A DNA stretch of 36,026 nucleotides from Smittium mucronatum (Eukaryota > Kickxellomycota > Harpellomycetes > Harpellales > Legeriomycetaceae): contig LSSL01000247.1 of assembly GCA_001953115.1 (NCBI GenBank), forward strand, positions 1-36,026. The letters run 5' to 3'. The notes beneath the pieces were generated by a model, which searched no databases, had not been told where the DNA came from, and worked only from the letters and a program-made list of their open reading frames with translations. Positions 10,050 to 23,574 of this stretch are shown one piece after another. Position 1 is the first letter of the stretch. Each line of letters opens with the position of its first letter. Position numbers and translations under genes: made by a program.

Positions 10050-10930
10050 AACAGATTAAAATTCTATCTATGACACCTAATATTCACATGGAATCCTTAT
10101 TTAGTCACTTTAGGGAACTTTTCCCTTTAAAAATTGTCTAAATCGCTCATAATGTGTAGAATACCCCTTATATCCTCCATTGTAATAATAATGAAAGATT
10201 CTGAGATAAATTCTGTGGGGTTTTAAAGTATCAATTACAATAATTTGATACATTTATACTTAAATTGATTTTTAAAACCTTAGTGTTATATTTTTCTCGC
10301 TTATAACCAAACCTTTGGATTTCATATTTATAAAATTAAGTTTTTCTAACTGTTGGTTTATAATTAAAAAAGATTAACGATATGTTGTGAAAAAAAATAA
10401 TTGCTTTAAAAAAAAATCTTTATAATTATATATGAAAACATAATTTCTTGAAATCAAAGAAAAATTTATAAATTATGTAGAGTTTACACATAACTAATTT
10501 TAGTTTTTTACGGTTTATTTTTCAAAAAAAATCAAAAAAACTCTTCGAAAAAACGAAAATTATAATTAATTATCTTCTATTTTTGGTCCATACACTAATT
10601 TAATGCTCAATAGATTCAATAAACCCTAGAGAAAAATAATTTATTTTCGAAAAATCGAGAATTTCAGAGATCATAGATCTAATAATTTTTTTTAAAGATC
10701 AAAAGCTATCAAGTTAGCATATTTTGGGGAAATTTTAGAATAAAACATTTTAAATTAGATAAATTTGGATTATTATATCATCAGCAAAAAAAAAAAGATT
10801 TGGATAATAAAACCTAAGCCTCTGGCCCTTTCACAAAGGAGTAGATTTTTGATATACTTACCATTATTTTAAACACGCTTCTATTCCATGAATTTGGCCT
10901 CATTATAGTTTTTTTTTATAAATGAATATT
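10050..10930 (-). pseudogene. Reverse-transcriptase-like relic with FADD motif
   Basis: On the minus strand the frame through 10910-10740 gives MRPNSWNRSVFKIMVSIS, then SFVKGPEA, one TAG, then VLLSKSFFFADDIIIQ. The F-A-D-D at 10788-10777 followed by hydrophobic residues fits motif C of reverse transcriptases, (F/Y)xDD. The preceding 40-odd residues have the length and pattern expected between the (Q)G-LSP motif and FADD in non-LTR elements. About 500 bp downstream on the same strand, ATG 10253 to TAA 10110 is a 47-codon ORF rich in Tyr, Gly and Arg that could be the C-terminal part of the same relic. Stops and A/T drift show it is dead. A chance match in AT-rich DNA cannot be excluded. Confidence 0.4.
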
Positions 10931-12479
10931 TCTTATTGCCCTCAAAAAGAGTGCTATAAAAAGAATTTTACTCTCTTACTGAAAATCAAAAAAGATAAAT
11001 ATACACTTACATAATATTGATTTTTTTGAGCAAAAAAATAACAGGTGTATCTGATATCTACTTAAATTGAAGAAGGAATATAGACTGAGCGAAAAAATCA
11101 AGTGAACATTAAGAAAATTTAAAAATATAATCTTTTCAATAGATCCAATTCAACTTATGTAAAATCCAAAGAATAATTAAGGCAGAATATTCCTCCATCA
11201 CATCAAGAACATTACATTAATATTATTGAGTAAAGTAATTTAATAAAGAGTACATTATAGCGAATAAGACATGATTTTTTTGATATTTATTCTATTTAAT
11301 AATATATATTATGTTTAAAAAATAGATCATGTTTGGTTGAGAGATTTTTTATTTTGAAATTTATTGCTGCCTATATTTTAATTACTTTTAAATAAAATTA
11401 TCAAAATATACTAGTTATTACTTTCTGGTTTAAGAAAAATAAAAAAACTAAAAAATAATGTAGTTTTAATTAAATTTATTCTTATTTTTTACTTAAATTC
11501 AAGTTCTAATAATCAAATTCTAAAAATATTTGATAAATTAAACAATAAAGCGTAAATATATAAATTTAATCGATTAAAGGGCGTAATAATCTATTAAATA
11601 TTGCATAAAATTTAAAACATTAGCTAAATTTATCATCCATGATTTATACGGAATAAGAATTTTTTTTTATCGAAATTTATTCTGTCTTATTTTCAGATTA
11701 TTGAAAAAATATGGATATTCCAAGTAAATGAATTTTTTTATTTTCATCATTCTTCCAAAAAAAATAATATATAACTGCACGAATCCTTTTTAAGTTATAA
11801 CCACTTGTAATATATCAAAAAAAAATTAATCATATTTTTTAAATTTTAAATAGACGAGAATTAGTATATTTATTCATCCTCAACATTTTTTGACCTTAAT
11901 ATAACACAATTTAATTCAAAATGGGTTATTATTATATAGATAGAGAAAAAAATAGGAATACCCCCCCATAAATAGTTCAAATTTTATTATAACACAATGA
12001 TTTACCATTTATTTTCCGAAATAAACTTTAATATTTAAAAAAAAAAAATTCTAAAAACTTTATTTGGAGTTTATCTTAATTTTAAGAATTTTTTTATTTG
12101 AATTGGTTTTTTTGGTTTCACTGGTCGTATATAAGGGATTGTGCTGTGCGTACTTGAATCTTATATACCATAATTTTTCAAATAAAAAATATTTTATAAT
12201 AATCAATTTCCTCTTTTCTTTCATATCAGTATATTATTGGTGTTTTCTATTGTTTTTTTATCCAGTTTATTCAGCTAGGGAGTATTATCATTGAAGAAAA
12301 CTCTTCCTTATATTATCAACTTTTTTGCTTGAAATAATGATTTTACACATTGCTTTCTAGTACAAAATATATGAATATTTGAATAAGTGCTTCATTTTCT
12401 TCGTGAAATCGAATAAAGCATCTAAATTGACCCTTTATATAAACAAATTATATTTTTTATCATTGGCTTCAAAAAATGA
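10931..12479. other. AT-rich desert
   Basis: I see no supported gene. A 76-codon hydrophobic frame at 12064-12294 is T-rich and within chance expectation. A C7 run is at 11961-11967. Confidence 0.5.
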
Positions 12480-14160
12480 TAAAAAATTTCCCGGAGCTCC
12501 TTAAAGCTCTTAATGGAAGATTTTTGTGGAAAAAATTAGAAGTTTCGACGTTACAGAACTTATGTCTCCTTCATTATTCTAAAATAATTTCTTAGCAGAT
12601 TTTTACCATTAACTAGTTCTAAAATAGTTTTTAAAGAAGATTAATAACCGAGTCTTTATTTTTTACACAAAATTGGGTTTTTCTAATTTTAAGATTGTAA
12701 AATTTATTTCTTTTAATAATTGTCCTTAATTTTTCCCACTTATGAACTAAATAACCTCTTTACAACCATTTGATACATTCTATTTTTTATTTTGGTATTT
12801 TATATTTTTTTCCAGGATAACTTTGTGATTTATTAGAATTATACATTTAAATCGTTTAATTTTTTAGCTCATTAATTTTAATATAAAATCAATTTATATA
12901 TACATTGTAAATTTATTAGGGGGTTTTGCGAATACAGAAAAGATAGGTTCTTGTCTCATTACCATAAAATCTCTCATTAGCTCTTCGAAATTGAATGATA
13001 TCTTCTTTTTACTCAAAAGATTTCCCCACGCGTGAGCTCTATTTTGGTCATATTTTTTAGATATTTAATTCCCAATTATTTAATTATATATTTTTTTTCA
13101 AGGTTTAATTCTATGTATACCCAGTCGGACAATTTTTCTGAAAAAAATCATCTCTTCAATTTTATTTTTATTTTCTTATTGGGATAGGGGGTTTTATCTA
13201 GATTTTTCATTTTCAAAATATGTTTGTCTTAATAATACATTTTTTATATTTAGCAAATTTTATGAATCTCAAAATGACTTTCTATGGGAAAATTTCTGTT
13301 TAATAATTCTATCCTCTAATTATTCATATGAGAATTTGATTTGGTTTCTAAATTAATTCCCCTTATTAAGCCGATATTTAATTTAATTTTCAGGTATGAT
13401 ATCTTCAACTTTTAAATATAAGCACATGTTTTCAATTATAATCAGTTCAACCATTTCTATAAATGTTTTTTCAAAAAATGAATAAAAATTCTGAGTACTA
13501 TAGTTTTGAAAGTGTGAGCTTATTTATTATTATCAATATTTCTTTCATATATATTTTTATTTTTTATTTTTTATTTTTTTTTGGTCTGGAATTAATTCAG
13601 ATATCTATTATTAAGCAGCATTTTCCCATTTATTAAATTATATCTGAGCTTAATCACCAGATATTTATGTTTTGATTTCAAGTTATATATTTGAATAAAT
13701 ATTTGGTGTATTTTACAAATTATCTTTTTTTATTATATGTTTTTTTCGTAGTTATTTTACTGCTAGATACTAGTGAGTGTAAATTGTAGCCCAACTCAAT
13801 ATTAAATTTCCCCTTTTCCCATAAATTCTATAATTGCTTCATAAGATTATTCTAATAAAATAAAGAGTAGGTTATATAGATATAACTTTATGATCTTTTT
13901 TCAGCCTAAATATCAGTTCCTCGATTATTATGTTATATAATATTGGAGATAACACACCCCCTTGTATCAATTATTTTCTTTTTTTTATTGGGTCTTTTAG
14001 CCATCATATACCTTAATTCTCATTTTTTATTGTTGATACGCTTTCGACCTATTTATAAATACTTTACTCAGTAAATTCCATAAAATTTAAACAATCATTC
14101 CAGTTATACCCTAACCAATTTTCTACTGACCAATAAACAATTTATATCCACATTTTTTCT
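12480..14160 (-). pseudogene. Decayed non-LTR-type reverse transcriptase
   Basis: On the minus strand one frame from 14071 through about 13885 reads LSKVFINRSKAYQQ, stop, KMRIKVYDG, stop, then IQGGVLSPILYNIIIEELI at 13967-13911. The Q-G-G-V-L-S-P-x-L-x-N-x-x-I block is the well-known motif of LINE-type reverse transcriptases, and the upstream YDG and loop resemble what normally precedes it. The YxDD motif expected afterwards is not intact. About 900 bp further on, an ATG-less open frame (13064-12894, 56 codons) reads NRAHAWGNLLSKKK and FEELMRDFMVMRQE, plausible for the C-terminal part of the same element. Several in-frame stops show it is inactive. The outer limits are approximate. Confidence 0.6.
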
Positions 14161-17100
14161 GGATCCGCTTTTAATTTCTCTGTTGAAAATTTATTCCAAA
14201 TACATTCCAGCTTATACTAATAGCATTTATGAATTCTGTTTCTCTGCTTCACATAATTAAAAATGTGATTTTACGGAATCTCTTATAAGCTATAAATTTA
14301 TTTTTTTAATATAGATCTAGTATATTTAGCTTACTATAGTTCCTTATTTCGTTATACTTTGACTATTGTTGTATGTGAATGATTATAATAGGTTTAACTC
14401 TATAATTTAACTGATTATTAATTATTCCAAAAAAATAAATCGGGTTTTAATTTAATATTCAGTTTTAAACAATTGAATAATTTTATTTTTTAGATTGAAA
14501 TAAATTTTTATAGCCAAAAATGTCATAAATATTAATTGAAACTCGATTTAATTGTGATTTCCCTTAACAATAAATAAAAAATTAACATCCCCAAAGAAAT
14601 TTCTCTAATTAAAAACAGTTATATAATTTCATCTTATATACGATTTGCTTTAAAAAATACTTAAATAAGATTAACTTTAACTCTTTTCTAATTTTTTTTA
14701 ATCCCAGAACTGATTATTGTACATTTGATTTTTATACGATTAAATAAATCAAATCTTAAGCACATATTATATCAAAAATAAGCATATAATAAAATCTATA
14801 TTAAATAAATCATTATATTTATATTTAATTATATCTAGAATTTTTATTTGAACCTTATTAATATCTTTTATGCGAATTATTAACACTTTATTTTTAAACT
14901 TTTATTGAAAAAATAGTTCTAATAAAATTATTAGTAGTAAAGTAGCATATTTATGTTGTTTTGGAATTCAAAAAATTCAACATTAATATTTAAAATATAA
15001 CTTTTAATATTAAAATTGGCGAGTGATTGCCCGAGAATTTATCATATTCATGATTATTAAACAAAAAAAATACTTCAAACAACTATTTCTATCAATTAAT
15101 AAATTATTAAACTCAAGAAATAATAATATATAGATAATTATATCCGATATGTTTATAAATATAGTCGTACTTTTGATAGTAATATTTAAATATATAAAAG
15201 CTTCCTAATCCATTCGGGCTATTATTTTTGATTTATGTTTAATACCATTAATTCTCTAGCACAATCTTTTTAAGCTTGAAATTTTACGTGGTTATTTTAT
15301 TATGTACCGTATTTTAAAGAAAGATATGTACAAAATTGAATTTTTGAGAAGTTTAAAAATCGTAAATCTTGGGGTTTTTATACTAATATAAATTTTAATT
15401 TTAATATACGTTAAATAAATATGCTTTTACATACCATTCGAAAAAAATTACCCATTTTTTATATAAATGTTTTTTATAAATAAAAAATGTTGTAATTTCA
15501 AACAAAAAATTATCAGTACTGGTTCCTGTTCTCGTTTTTAGATAAGATCATAATTTAATTACTTTTTATATTATAAACTTGTAATAAAAACAAGAAAAGA
15601 TAGAAAATTTATCAGGTAACAATCTTAATTGCTAACATATATCCAAAAAATCAAAATAATTACTTTTTCAACCGATCGATACTAAAAAAAAATTAAGAAA
15701 AAGATTTAAAGTAATAATTCCCTCAAGATATAGAGGACCCAGATTTCCAGAGGGTTATAGGTTGATTATTATCGTTTTATAAATTTCATGATATTTATTT
15801 AAATAAATCCACTGAAAAAAAGCAAGCAATGACGGTAAAATTTATACATCGATTCACAACATTTTACCATATTTTAGCTAAAAAAAGCTAAATTTTCTTC
15901 CTTGGAAGTACTAGCATAAATATTAGAAAAGATAATAAATTTTACGTTTAAATTTTCAAATATAAAACTAAAAAAATTAAAAAAATAGCGAAAAAATTCA
16001 TCCTCTCTCTGAAAGTAATTTATTCAAAGAAAAATAATCTTACGCTCTCAATTTCAAACGTTTTTTTTTATATTTCTTAAAAAAAAAATTAGACATGATT
16101 CAAAAGATAGGAAAATAGAAGAGATTTTTTGAAAGTTTAATTTAAAAATTTTGGAAATTCCAAAAAATAAAATACACACCTTAAAATTTCATAAGACTTC
16201 TGCTTGTGAATAAAACATGATGTAAAAATTATAATAAGCCTCAATAGATTTTAGAATTCTAAAAAAGGTAATATATGTACACCGTTTTTTTCCAGGGAAA
16301 AAAATATCAACATATAGAAAATATCAAAAAAAAAAAATCTAGATAATTAAATCAGTTTATTAGCTAAATTCTTACTCAAAGAAATAAGTGGTTAAGAACC
16401 CAATATTAACCCCCCCCCTCCAAAAAAATCATTTATTTATAAAAACGGGTTCAATGAAAACTTCATAATAAATCAAAATGTATTAAATGAAGACTTCACT
16501 TTATAAAAAGTCTCATGCAATTAATTTTAGAACCGATACGATGTATCATAAAGAAGATATATTGTTACTATAAATAATTTATATATATCTTTGGAAAATA
16601 ACCAGTCACTATTATTATAAATTTACGTCTCATAAAATTTTTTTAAAATATTTTTTTATTCTGGAATCTAAATGATCATAATTTTACATACTTCGGCCTC
16701 GGTATCGTTCTTTTTAGCATATATATTAATATATATATGCATTTTTTTAAAAAAAAGGTTTAATTATTTTAGTAGTTATCACATAGAAATATTTTTCTAT
16801 AATTACTGTTTATATTTCAACGATTTGTTATTTTTTTATTCATCAATTTAATATAAATATAATCCGCTTTCTATATGGTTTGATAAATGACCTACAAAAT
16901 CAAAATAGATTTGATATAAGATCTAATGGGTGATTTTGAATAAATAACATAAATAACATAAATTTTAAATATTTAAATATCAAAAATACGCCGAAAGAAA
17001 AAATATCTGTTTTTAAAAAGACAAAATTTGAAAAACCTAAACTCATTTTTCTATGAAATTTTTCTTGTAATTTTTTTTTCCATCCTATAAGTAGTATAAA

Positions 17101-20100
17101 TCTAAATAAATAAGCAAAAATATGTTTTTCCGACTTATATAAAAACATTACTAAAGTTAAATAGTACTGATTTATTGAAAATATTATTTTGAATTTGCAG
17201 CCTAAGCTATTATATTAGCGATATTTAGTTTACTATAAATGGGATAATGTGTTTGATAATAAATAATCCCCCAGATAAATAATGCTAGCTATTTATATTA
17301 ATAAAATTTTAAAAGAAAATTAAGAAAAATTTACTCGCTTATTCTATATTTAATTTTATTATTTGATAGTTAATATTTTATCAATGCTATTTGAACTGCA
17401 AAAAAATCTTGAAATGAGCTATACAGAGCCTCTGAAAACTGGAGCTATATATACAAATTTATATTTTATTTCCTAAATTTATATTTTAAATAAGTAATAA
17501 TTTGCAAAAACTAAAAATATCAATCTTCATTACACCCATTTATGTTAAAAAGCATCTTTTTTTTTTTTTTCGGATATATAAATTACTTGTTGTTTTTTAT
17601 ATCAATAATCATCTGCTTCAGTATAAAAAAAACCCTTATACCTTACTGATTTCTATAAATTCCAATGCCAAATTATAAAAAAAAGTTTTATAATTTTGAA
17701 CAGTTTAAAATTATTCTCTTTTTTATCAAATAACCTCCCCTCCCCAAAAAAGTCATATCGAAAAAAATTATAAGATAAAAATTCTTTTAATATAATTTAT
17801 TTAATATTAAAAAATAATTTTTGGATTATTTTAATCTTATACTTAAAATTTATTACATTTTACATCTCAAATTAATTGTAACATTTGATAATAGTGATTC
17901 TAATAGACGTTTTTTTTTTGTGCGCTTATAAATTTACGCAAAATAAATATATTTTTATAAAAATAACCAAAAATTCCAAAAATATTTTTTTAATGCGCTT
18001 TTTTTTAATTTCGTAATAAAAAAATACTATCATTTTGAATTTGTAGTTAATAAAAACTTCTAGGGATAATATAAAAAAATTGTAGGGAAAAAAGTATATT
18101 GTAAGTATTATTTAATGATAATTTTTGTGAATATTGGTATAAAATATTTAAAACCCCCAAGAAAAAAACAATAATAGAATAAATAGTGATTAAATAACCA
18201 TATCACTGAATGTGAACAAATAACAGGTTTTAATACTATCTTTTCTATATATTCATGGCGTTTTTCTTAATTTTTTTGATTTTAGGAAGAATATATGGAT
18301 TATTTGAAGGTAAAGGTATTTTGACATTCAAAAAAAATTGATGAGAAATTGGAATAAGCTAACTTTTCAAAAAAAAATTTATTATATAAAAATTTGTCTA
18401 TATGACATTAGATAAGTCTGGAGCCACACAATTCAATCAGTTAAAATTCCAAAAATAAGTTAGAGGGATTCAATATTCAATATTGTAAATTTTTACTAGA
18501 TAAATGCAGTTTCTTTTCTGATTTTTTCCTCATGAGAAAAGAATTGACATTTTGTATTTTTCGTTAAAAATAAAATATAGTATAACTTTTTTATAATTGG
18601 CATATAAATGGCTTTTAACTTAAAGGGGGGTATTAGCATAAAATTAACTTCAATTTAATTGGGGGTTTCAATTAATTTATTCATTCATTAATTTTTTTTT
18701 TCCTTTTTGAACCTCCTATAAATCTCTAACTTTTAATAAAACCAAGCATAAAATACTCAATTTTTTTTAGCTAAAAAATAGATGAATTATTGATTCTCAG
18801 ATAAAAGCTTTAAATAATAAAGGTTTTATTTTTATATATTAGTAATATCATGTGATATTTAAATCAAAATATTTATGAACCACAATCCTTATTTTTTTTT
18901 CAAGCGCATTACATTTTCATGCAAAATAACAAATATTTTTATTTATAAAGTACAGTTTTGAGCCTTTTTATGAAATATCGTTAAAAGCCATATTTATTAG
19001 TCTCATCTCATTTATTTTCAACGAAATTTCTTGTCTGGCGTGTCACAGTCACTTTTTTCAAAAAAAAATCATATTTTACCTTGTAATAGTTCTTTTTCAA
19101 AAAATTAATTTTTGCTTGGAAATTTTTAGTGTGCGCTATAAACAGAAGAGCTATTTCACATATTTTTAATAATTAATTTCGGATTTACTTTGGGATTTTT
19201 TACCTATTTAAAATTTTGAATAAATAAGATTGTTTTTTATAAAAAAAATTATGTTTATTCATCTAGAGACCATTCATTTGATATAAAAAACCATCCTTTT
19301 TTTGTCTTAGCAGCATAAATATGGCGAAAAAATACGTGTTTATTTGGTTATTTAATAAAATTTAATTAATGGGGTATCAAATTTGAACAAAATAAATAAA
19401 TAAATATCCAAACCTATTCTTTTAATTGAAATTAAAATCAGTATCTAAACTTTCTAATTTTATACCTTCCATTTTGATTCCTTTTTTTTTATTTCTCAAA
19501 TGCATTAGTATTTTTAGAAATACATTTTCACCAAAAATTTAATAATTAACTTTTTTATATGACTTTCCACACTTTGCACTATTTAATTAGAACGCTAAAA
19601 TATCTTTAGATTAAAAATAGTTTTTCTGCTAATAAAATTGCGTCATAAAAATGTTTGAGGTGGCATATAACGCGCTTTTGAAATTTTAAATATCATTTTT
19701 GTAAAGAGATGTTGCTATTAAATCAAATTTTCCAAGAAAATCTATTAATTTCAATTCCAAAAACAATATATTCATTTTAAAATTATTATCGACATAAACT
19801 TATATAAAATTTATCTTTTCAAAAAAAATCATATTATATGATCGAGTTTTACAATGAATATGTATTTTAGGGTCCCGATTTAGTGCAAATAGTATATCTC
19901 TATTTCATGCATGCAAAAATTACAACTAATAATTTTTAATACATAAAATAGCATATTACAAGTAGATTGGTTTAAAATTAAAAATCATCATAACTTTCGG
20001 TTTTGTACAAGTGTTGTATAAATTAAAAAATTCATATAAAGAAATTATTACCAGAATTTAAAAATTTAGAAGATGGGGGGATCCAATTATTCAGTTTTAT

Positions 20101-21582
20101 TATTTTTGGAATATTAAGTGAAACGGTAAATTTCACTTTTTTCCACAAATAATATTTCATACTTACACTTACAGCCATTAATTTGTTTTTGAAAATAATT
20201 AGCCAAATTTAAAACTAATTTTACAGGATATCAATTTTATAAATCTTTTTATTTTTAAGTAAGCTCAAAAAAAATTATTCAGTTTCTAGAAATATTAAAA
20301 ATATAACATTCTCATATTTTCTTTATTTTATTCAAGACTATTCAAAATCTTTTCTAGAGAACAAATTAGCATCATATTTGAAATGAATTAAATAATATCT
20401 AAATATTTATTAAAAGAAAAAAAACTTCGGTAATTAATTAGTAAAAAATTTCAATACCTTTCATTATTATAAGCATCCTTATGCTCTAATTTTATTAAAT
20501 ACAATATTAAATAGCATTTTTGCGGATAAAAATCAAAAATCCACATCATTTATAACTTTTAAAAGTTCAAAATAAAGAAAGAGTTATTTTAATAAAAAAT
20601 TTCACAATTATAATATCTATTAGCTAAATTTTATAAATTTTTTTTTTTAATAAATGTAAAAATTAACACAAAAATCTAAATACAGATTCTAATATGAAAA
20701 ATATGAATTTTTGGATTGATTTTTTTTTTTCGTATATAAAAAATTTAGTGTATCAGTCCAATAAACCCTGTTTATTTCAACTCCATAGATTCATCTAAAA
20801 TCAGCTTGTTTATTTTGATTATTTAATCCTTTTTTAAATCTAAAATCATTTATTCCATATATTTACTTAACTTAATCAGCTTGATTTAGTTTTTTAGTAA
20901 ATACTGATTTTAATTTTTATAAGAAAAATTATTTTAAGATTCTTATATCCAAAGCCTAATAATATGATATAATACCGATAAACTCCTTAATATTTAATAA
21001 AAAAAATTTATTATAAAAGTCAAAATTTTGGATAGTTATTGGAGAAAAATTATTAATATTTTATGAGAATTTTCTTATCTTTGAATAATTTGACCATTGA
21101 GTCTCCATCAACTGTTTCTTGGATCTGAATTTTTATTGATATATTATCAAAAAATTTAATATTAACTACATTAAACCTTAATTAAATCCTTTTTTTTTTT
21201 TTTTTTAGAGAATAGCTATCAGTTTTGCTTCGAAATTTATTTATTTATTCAATAAAACATTATTTTCAAAAAAATCACACCTATTTTTTGCAATTATTTA
21301 AAAAATTTCAATCATTTGTGTTCTATTTTATGATTTTTTTTTCATTGGGACTTAAAACTTTCTGCTGATTTTAACTTGGTACTTTTTTATATTTGAATAA
21401 TAAAGTTATAATTTAATTATAATCCGACTAAAATTTTATAAGTCACTATCATTTTTATTTGGTAAAATGCAGAACACTTTGAGTAATAAAATTACATTCT
21501 GTAATTAATAAATTGAAATTAAATTATAAAAAAATCTGGAGGATACATTTTAGGTAATTAAATTTTTTTACATTTTTTTTCG

Positions 21583-21610
21583 TATCACGGAATTTTATTT
21601 TAAGATAACG
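21583..21610 (+). repeat. Dispersed 28 bp motif, copy 1
   Basis: The block TATCACGGAATTTTATT followed by TTAAGATAACG recurs at 34683-34710 with a single mismatch (27 of 28). It has unusually sharp edges in otherwise unrelated AT-rich DNA. It may be the conserved end or an internal site of a mobile element. Confidence 0.75.
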
Positions 21611-23082
21611 TCGTTAATGAATTTTTTTTCCAAATGAATATTTCAATTCAGAAAAATATAAATAAAAATTATTTTATAATCATTTAGAATTTATCAATAA
21701 ACATATAAGTACTTTTAATGAAGCATTATTTTGTTTTATACTCGATTTTATCTGAAAATATAATAGTTCATTTATTTAAAAAAAATAACTTAATTATAAT
21801 AAATTCTTTATACTTAACATAATAAAAACTCATTTTCGTATTTAAATTACCCTAATTAAAAAATTTAAAGAGGAAAAAAAAAATTCTGAAATTAAGAAGC
21901 CATTTTCAAATAATAATAGAGTTAAATTAAAAAAAATTCACGTTTTTATTAGGACTTCAAGTATTTATCAATATCAAAAAGTCTATAAAATAAATGCAAA
22001 ACTGATATAAATTAATTAACTTAGCTTTTAGCTCAATTATTTATATTTTGAACAAAAATTTAAACAAAATTTATAATTACGTGAAAATAATTTGTAAAAC
22101 ACTTATCACTATTAAGAAGTTTTGTATCATCAAAATTAGACATATAAATGAAATACTTGTTTGATTTATAATCTCAATTAAGTTACAAATAAATAAATAA
22201 AAGTATACCATTATAATTTTTTATCGATTTAAACCCAAATATTTCATTATTAAAAAAGAACATTATTTTTTTAAATAATTATATTTTGATAAAATTTAAA
22301 CCAAAACTAAATTTATTTAATATCAAATTAGCCTGTATAATTTCATATCAAAAGATTTTTTTGATTAGCCAAATTATTTTATAATTTTTATCATCTTTTA
22401 AGAATTTCTTCTACAAAAAACTTCAGAGTTCTAGGGATGATTATTTTTAAAAATATATAAAAGTATATATTATTTTATACTCGATTTTATTTATCACAAT
22501 AATCACATGTTTTTAAAAAATTGATCTCGAATTTTCATAAAAACAAATAATTAACTGTTTGAGATATATTATAAGAATTTTTACCAAATTTGTGATATCT
22601 ATTTATAAATTTATCTATATATGGTAAAATTCTTCCTTTTTAATTAATTATAAAAAAATTCTAGATTTAAATAATAATTATGTGAGATGGTGGATTTTTT
22701 TCATATAAAAAAGAAGTATATATATTAGTTTCTCCAGTCAAATCTATTATTATGTGATAATTTTTTGATAAAAAGTGAGAGAAAAAACCTTGCTATATCA
22801 CCTAAAAAGCTTTCTAAGTTTTTATTAGAAAATTATTTGTCAAAAATCCAATTAACTATATGCACCATATTAAAACATAAAAAAAATAAGGTTAAATTAG
22901 CCCAGATATTTACTGAAATATTGTTTCATTTATTAGATAGGGAGAAAATATTACTTGAGAAAATATCAAAATATTTCTCAATTAATTGAACTTATAAGCT
23001 TTATTATTATGTTATATAAGTATTTTCGTTCATAAATTCGGTATTAGCATAAAAAAAGATATATTTCATTTTTAAAACTAAA

Positions 23083-23104
23083 ATATATATATATATATAT
23101 ATAT
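23083..23104. repeat. (AT)11 microsatellite left of gap
   Basis: Twenty-two bases of alternating AT run directly into the unknown bases. Confidence 0.9.
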
Positions 23105-23552
23105 NNNNNNNNNNNNNNNNNNNNNNNNNNNNNNNNNNNNNNNNNNNNNNNNNNNNNNNNNNNNNNNNNNNNNNNNNNNNNNNNNNNNNNNNNNNNNNNN
23201 NNNNNNNNNNNNNNNNNNNNNNNNNNNNNNNNNNNNNNNNNNNNNNNNNNNNNNNNNNNNNNNNNNNNNNNNNNNNNNNNNNNNNNNNNNNNNNNNNNNN
23301 NNNNNNNNNNNNNNNNNNNNNNNNNNNNNNNNNNNNNNNNNNNNNNNNNNNNNNNNNNNNNNNNNNNNNNNNNNNNNNNNNNNNNNNNNNNNNNNNNNNN
23401 NNNNNNNNNNNNNNNNNNNNNNNNNNNNNNNNNNNNNNNNNNNNNNNNNNNNNNNNNNNNNNNNNNNNNNNNNNNNNNNNNNNNNNNNNNNNNNNNNNNN
23501 NNNNNNNNNNNNNNNNNNNNNNNNNNNNNNNNNNNNNNNNNNNNNNNNNNNN
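23105..23552. other. Assembly gap (448 N)
   Basis: A run of 448 unknown bases joins two AT dinucleotide tracts. The assembly probably broke inside a long (AT)n array; the gap length is not round, so it looks like an estimate rather than a fixed placeholder. Confidence 0.97.
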
Positions 23553-23574
23553 ATATATATATATATATATATAT
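23553..23574. repeat. (AT)11 microsatellite right of gap
   Basis: Mirror of the left-hand tract, again 22 bases, suggesting one continuous dinucleotide array across the gap. Confidence 0.9.

Larger units (their letters stand above)
14161..23104. other. Long AT-rich desert
   Basis: Nearly 9 kb without a supportable gene on either strand. Long A, T and AT tracts dominate, with isolated C or G runs: C9 at 16410-16418, a CCTCCCCTCCCC tract at 17734-17745, G6 at 18625-18630, G6 at 20075-20080. The 74-codon frame at 22765-22989 is lysine/leucine-rich and of a length expected by chance. The only clear structured element is the 28 bp motif at 21583-21610. Confidence 0.5.

Noticed and set aside
12064..12294. 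76-codon hydrophobic plus-strand ORF
   Set aside because: T-rich DNA read as Phe/Leu/Ile; overlaps no signal and lies outside any coding-like composition.
13027..13034. CACGCGTG palindrome as a transcription factor site
   Set aside because: It lies inside the reverse-transcriptase relic and has no gene beside it.
16900..17148. 82-codon minus-strand ORF
   Set aside because: Same reasoning: Phe/Leu/Lys-rich chance frame in an AT desert.
17590..17640. EADDY reading on the minus strand as an RT motif
   Set aside because: No supporting RT sequence on either side, and the next codon is a stop.
22765..22989. 74-codon plus-strand ORF
   Set aside because: Lysine/leucine/isoleucine-rich, no motif, and a few ORFs of this length are expected by chance in 72 kb of two-strand sequence at this A+T.
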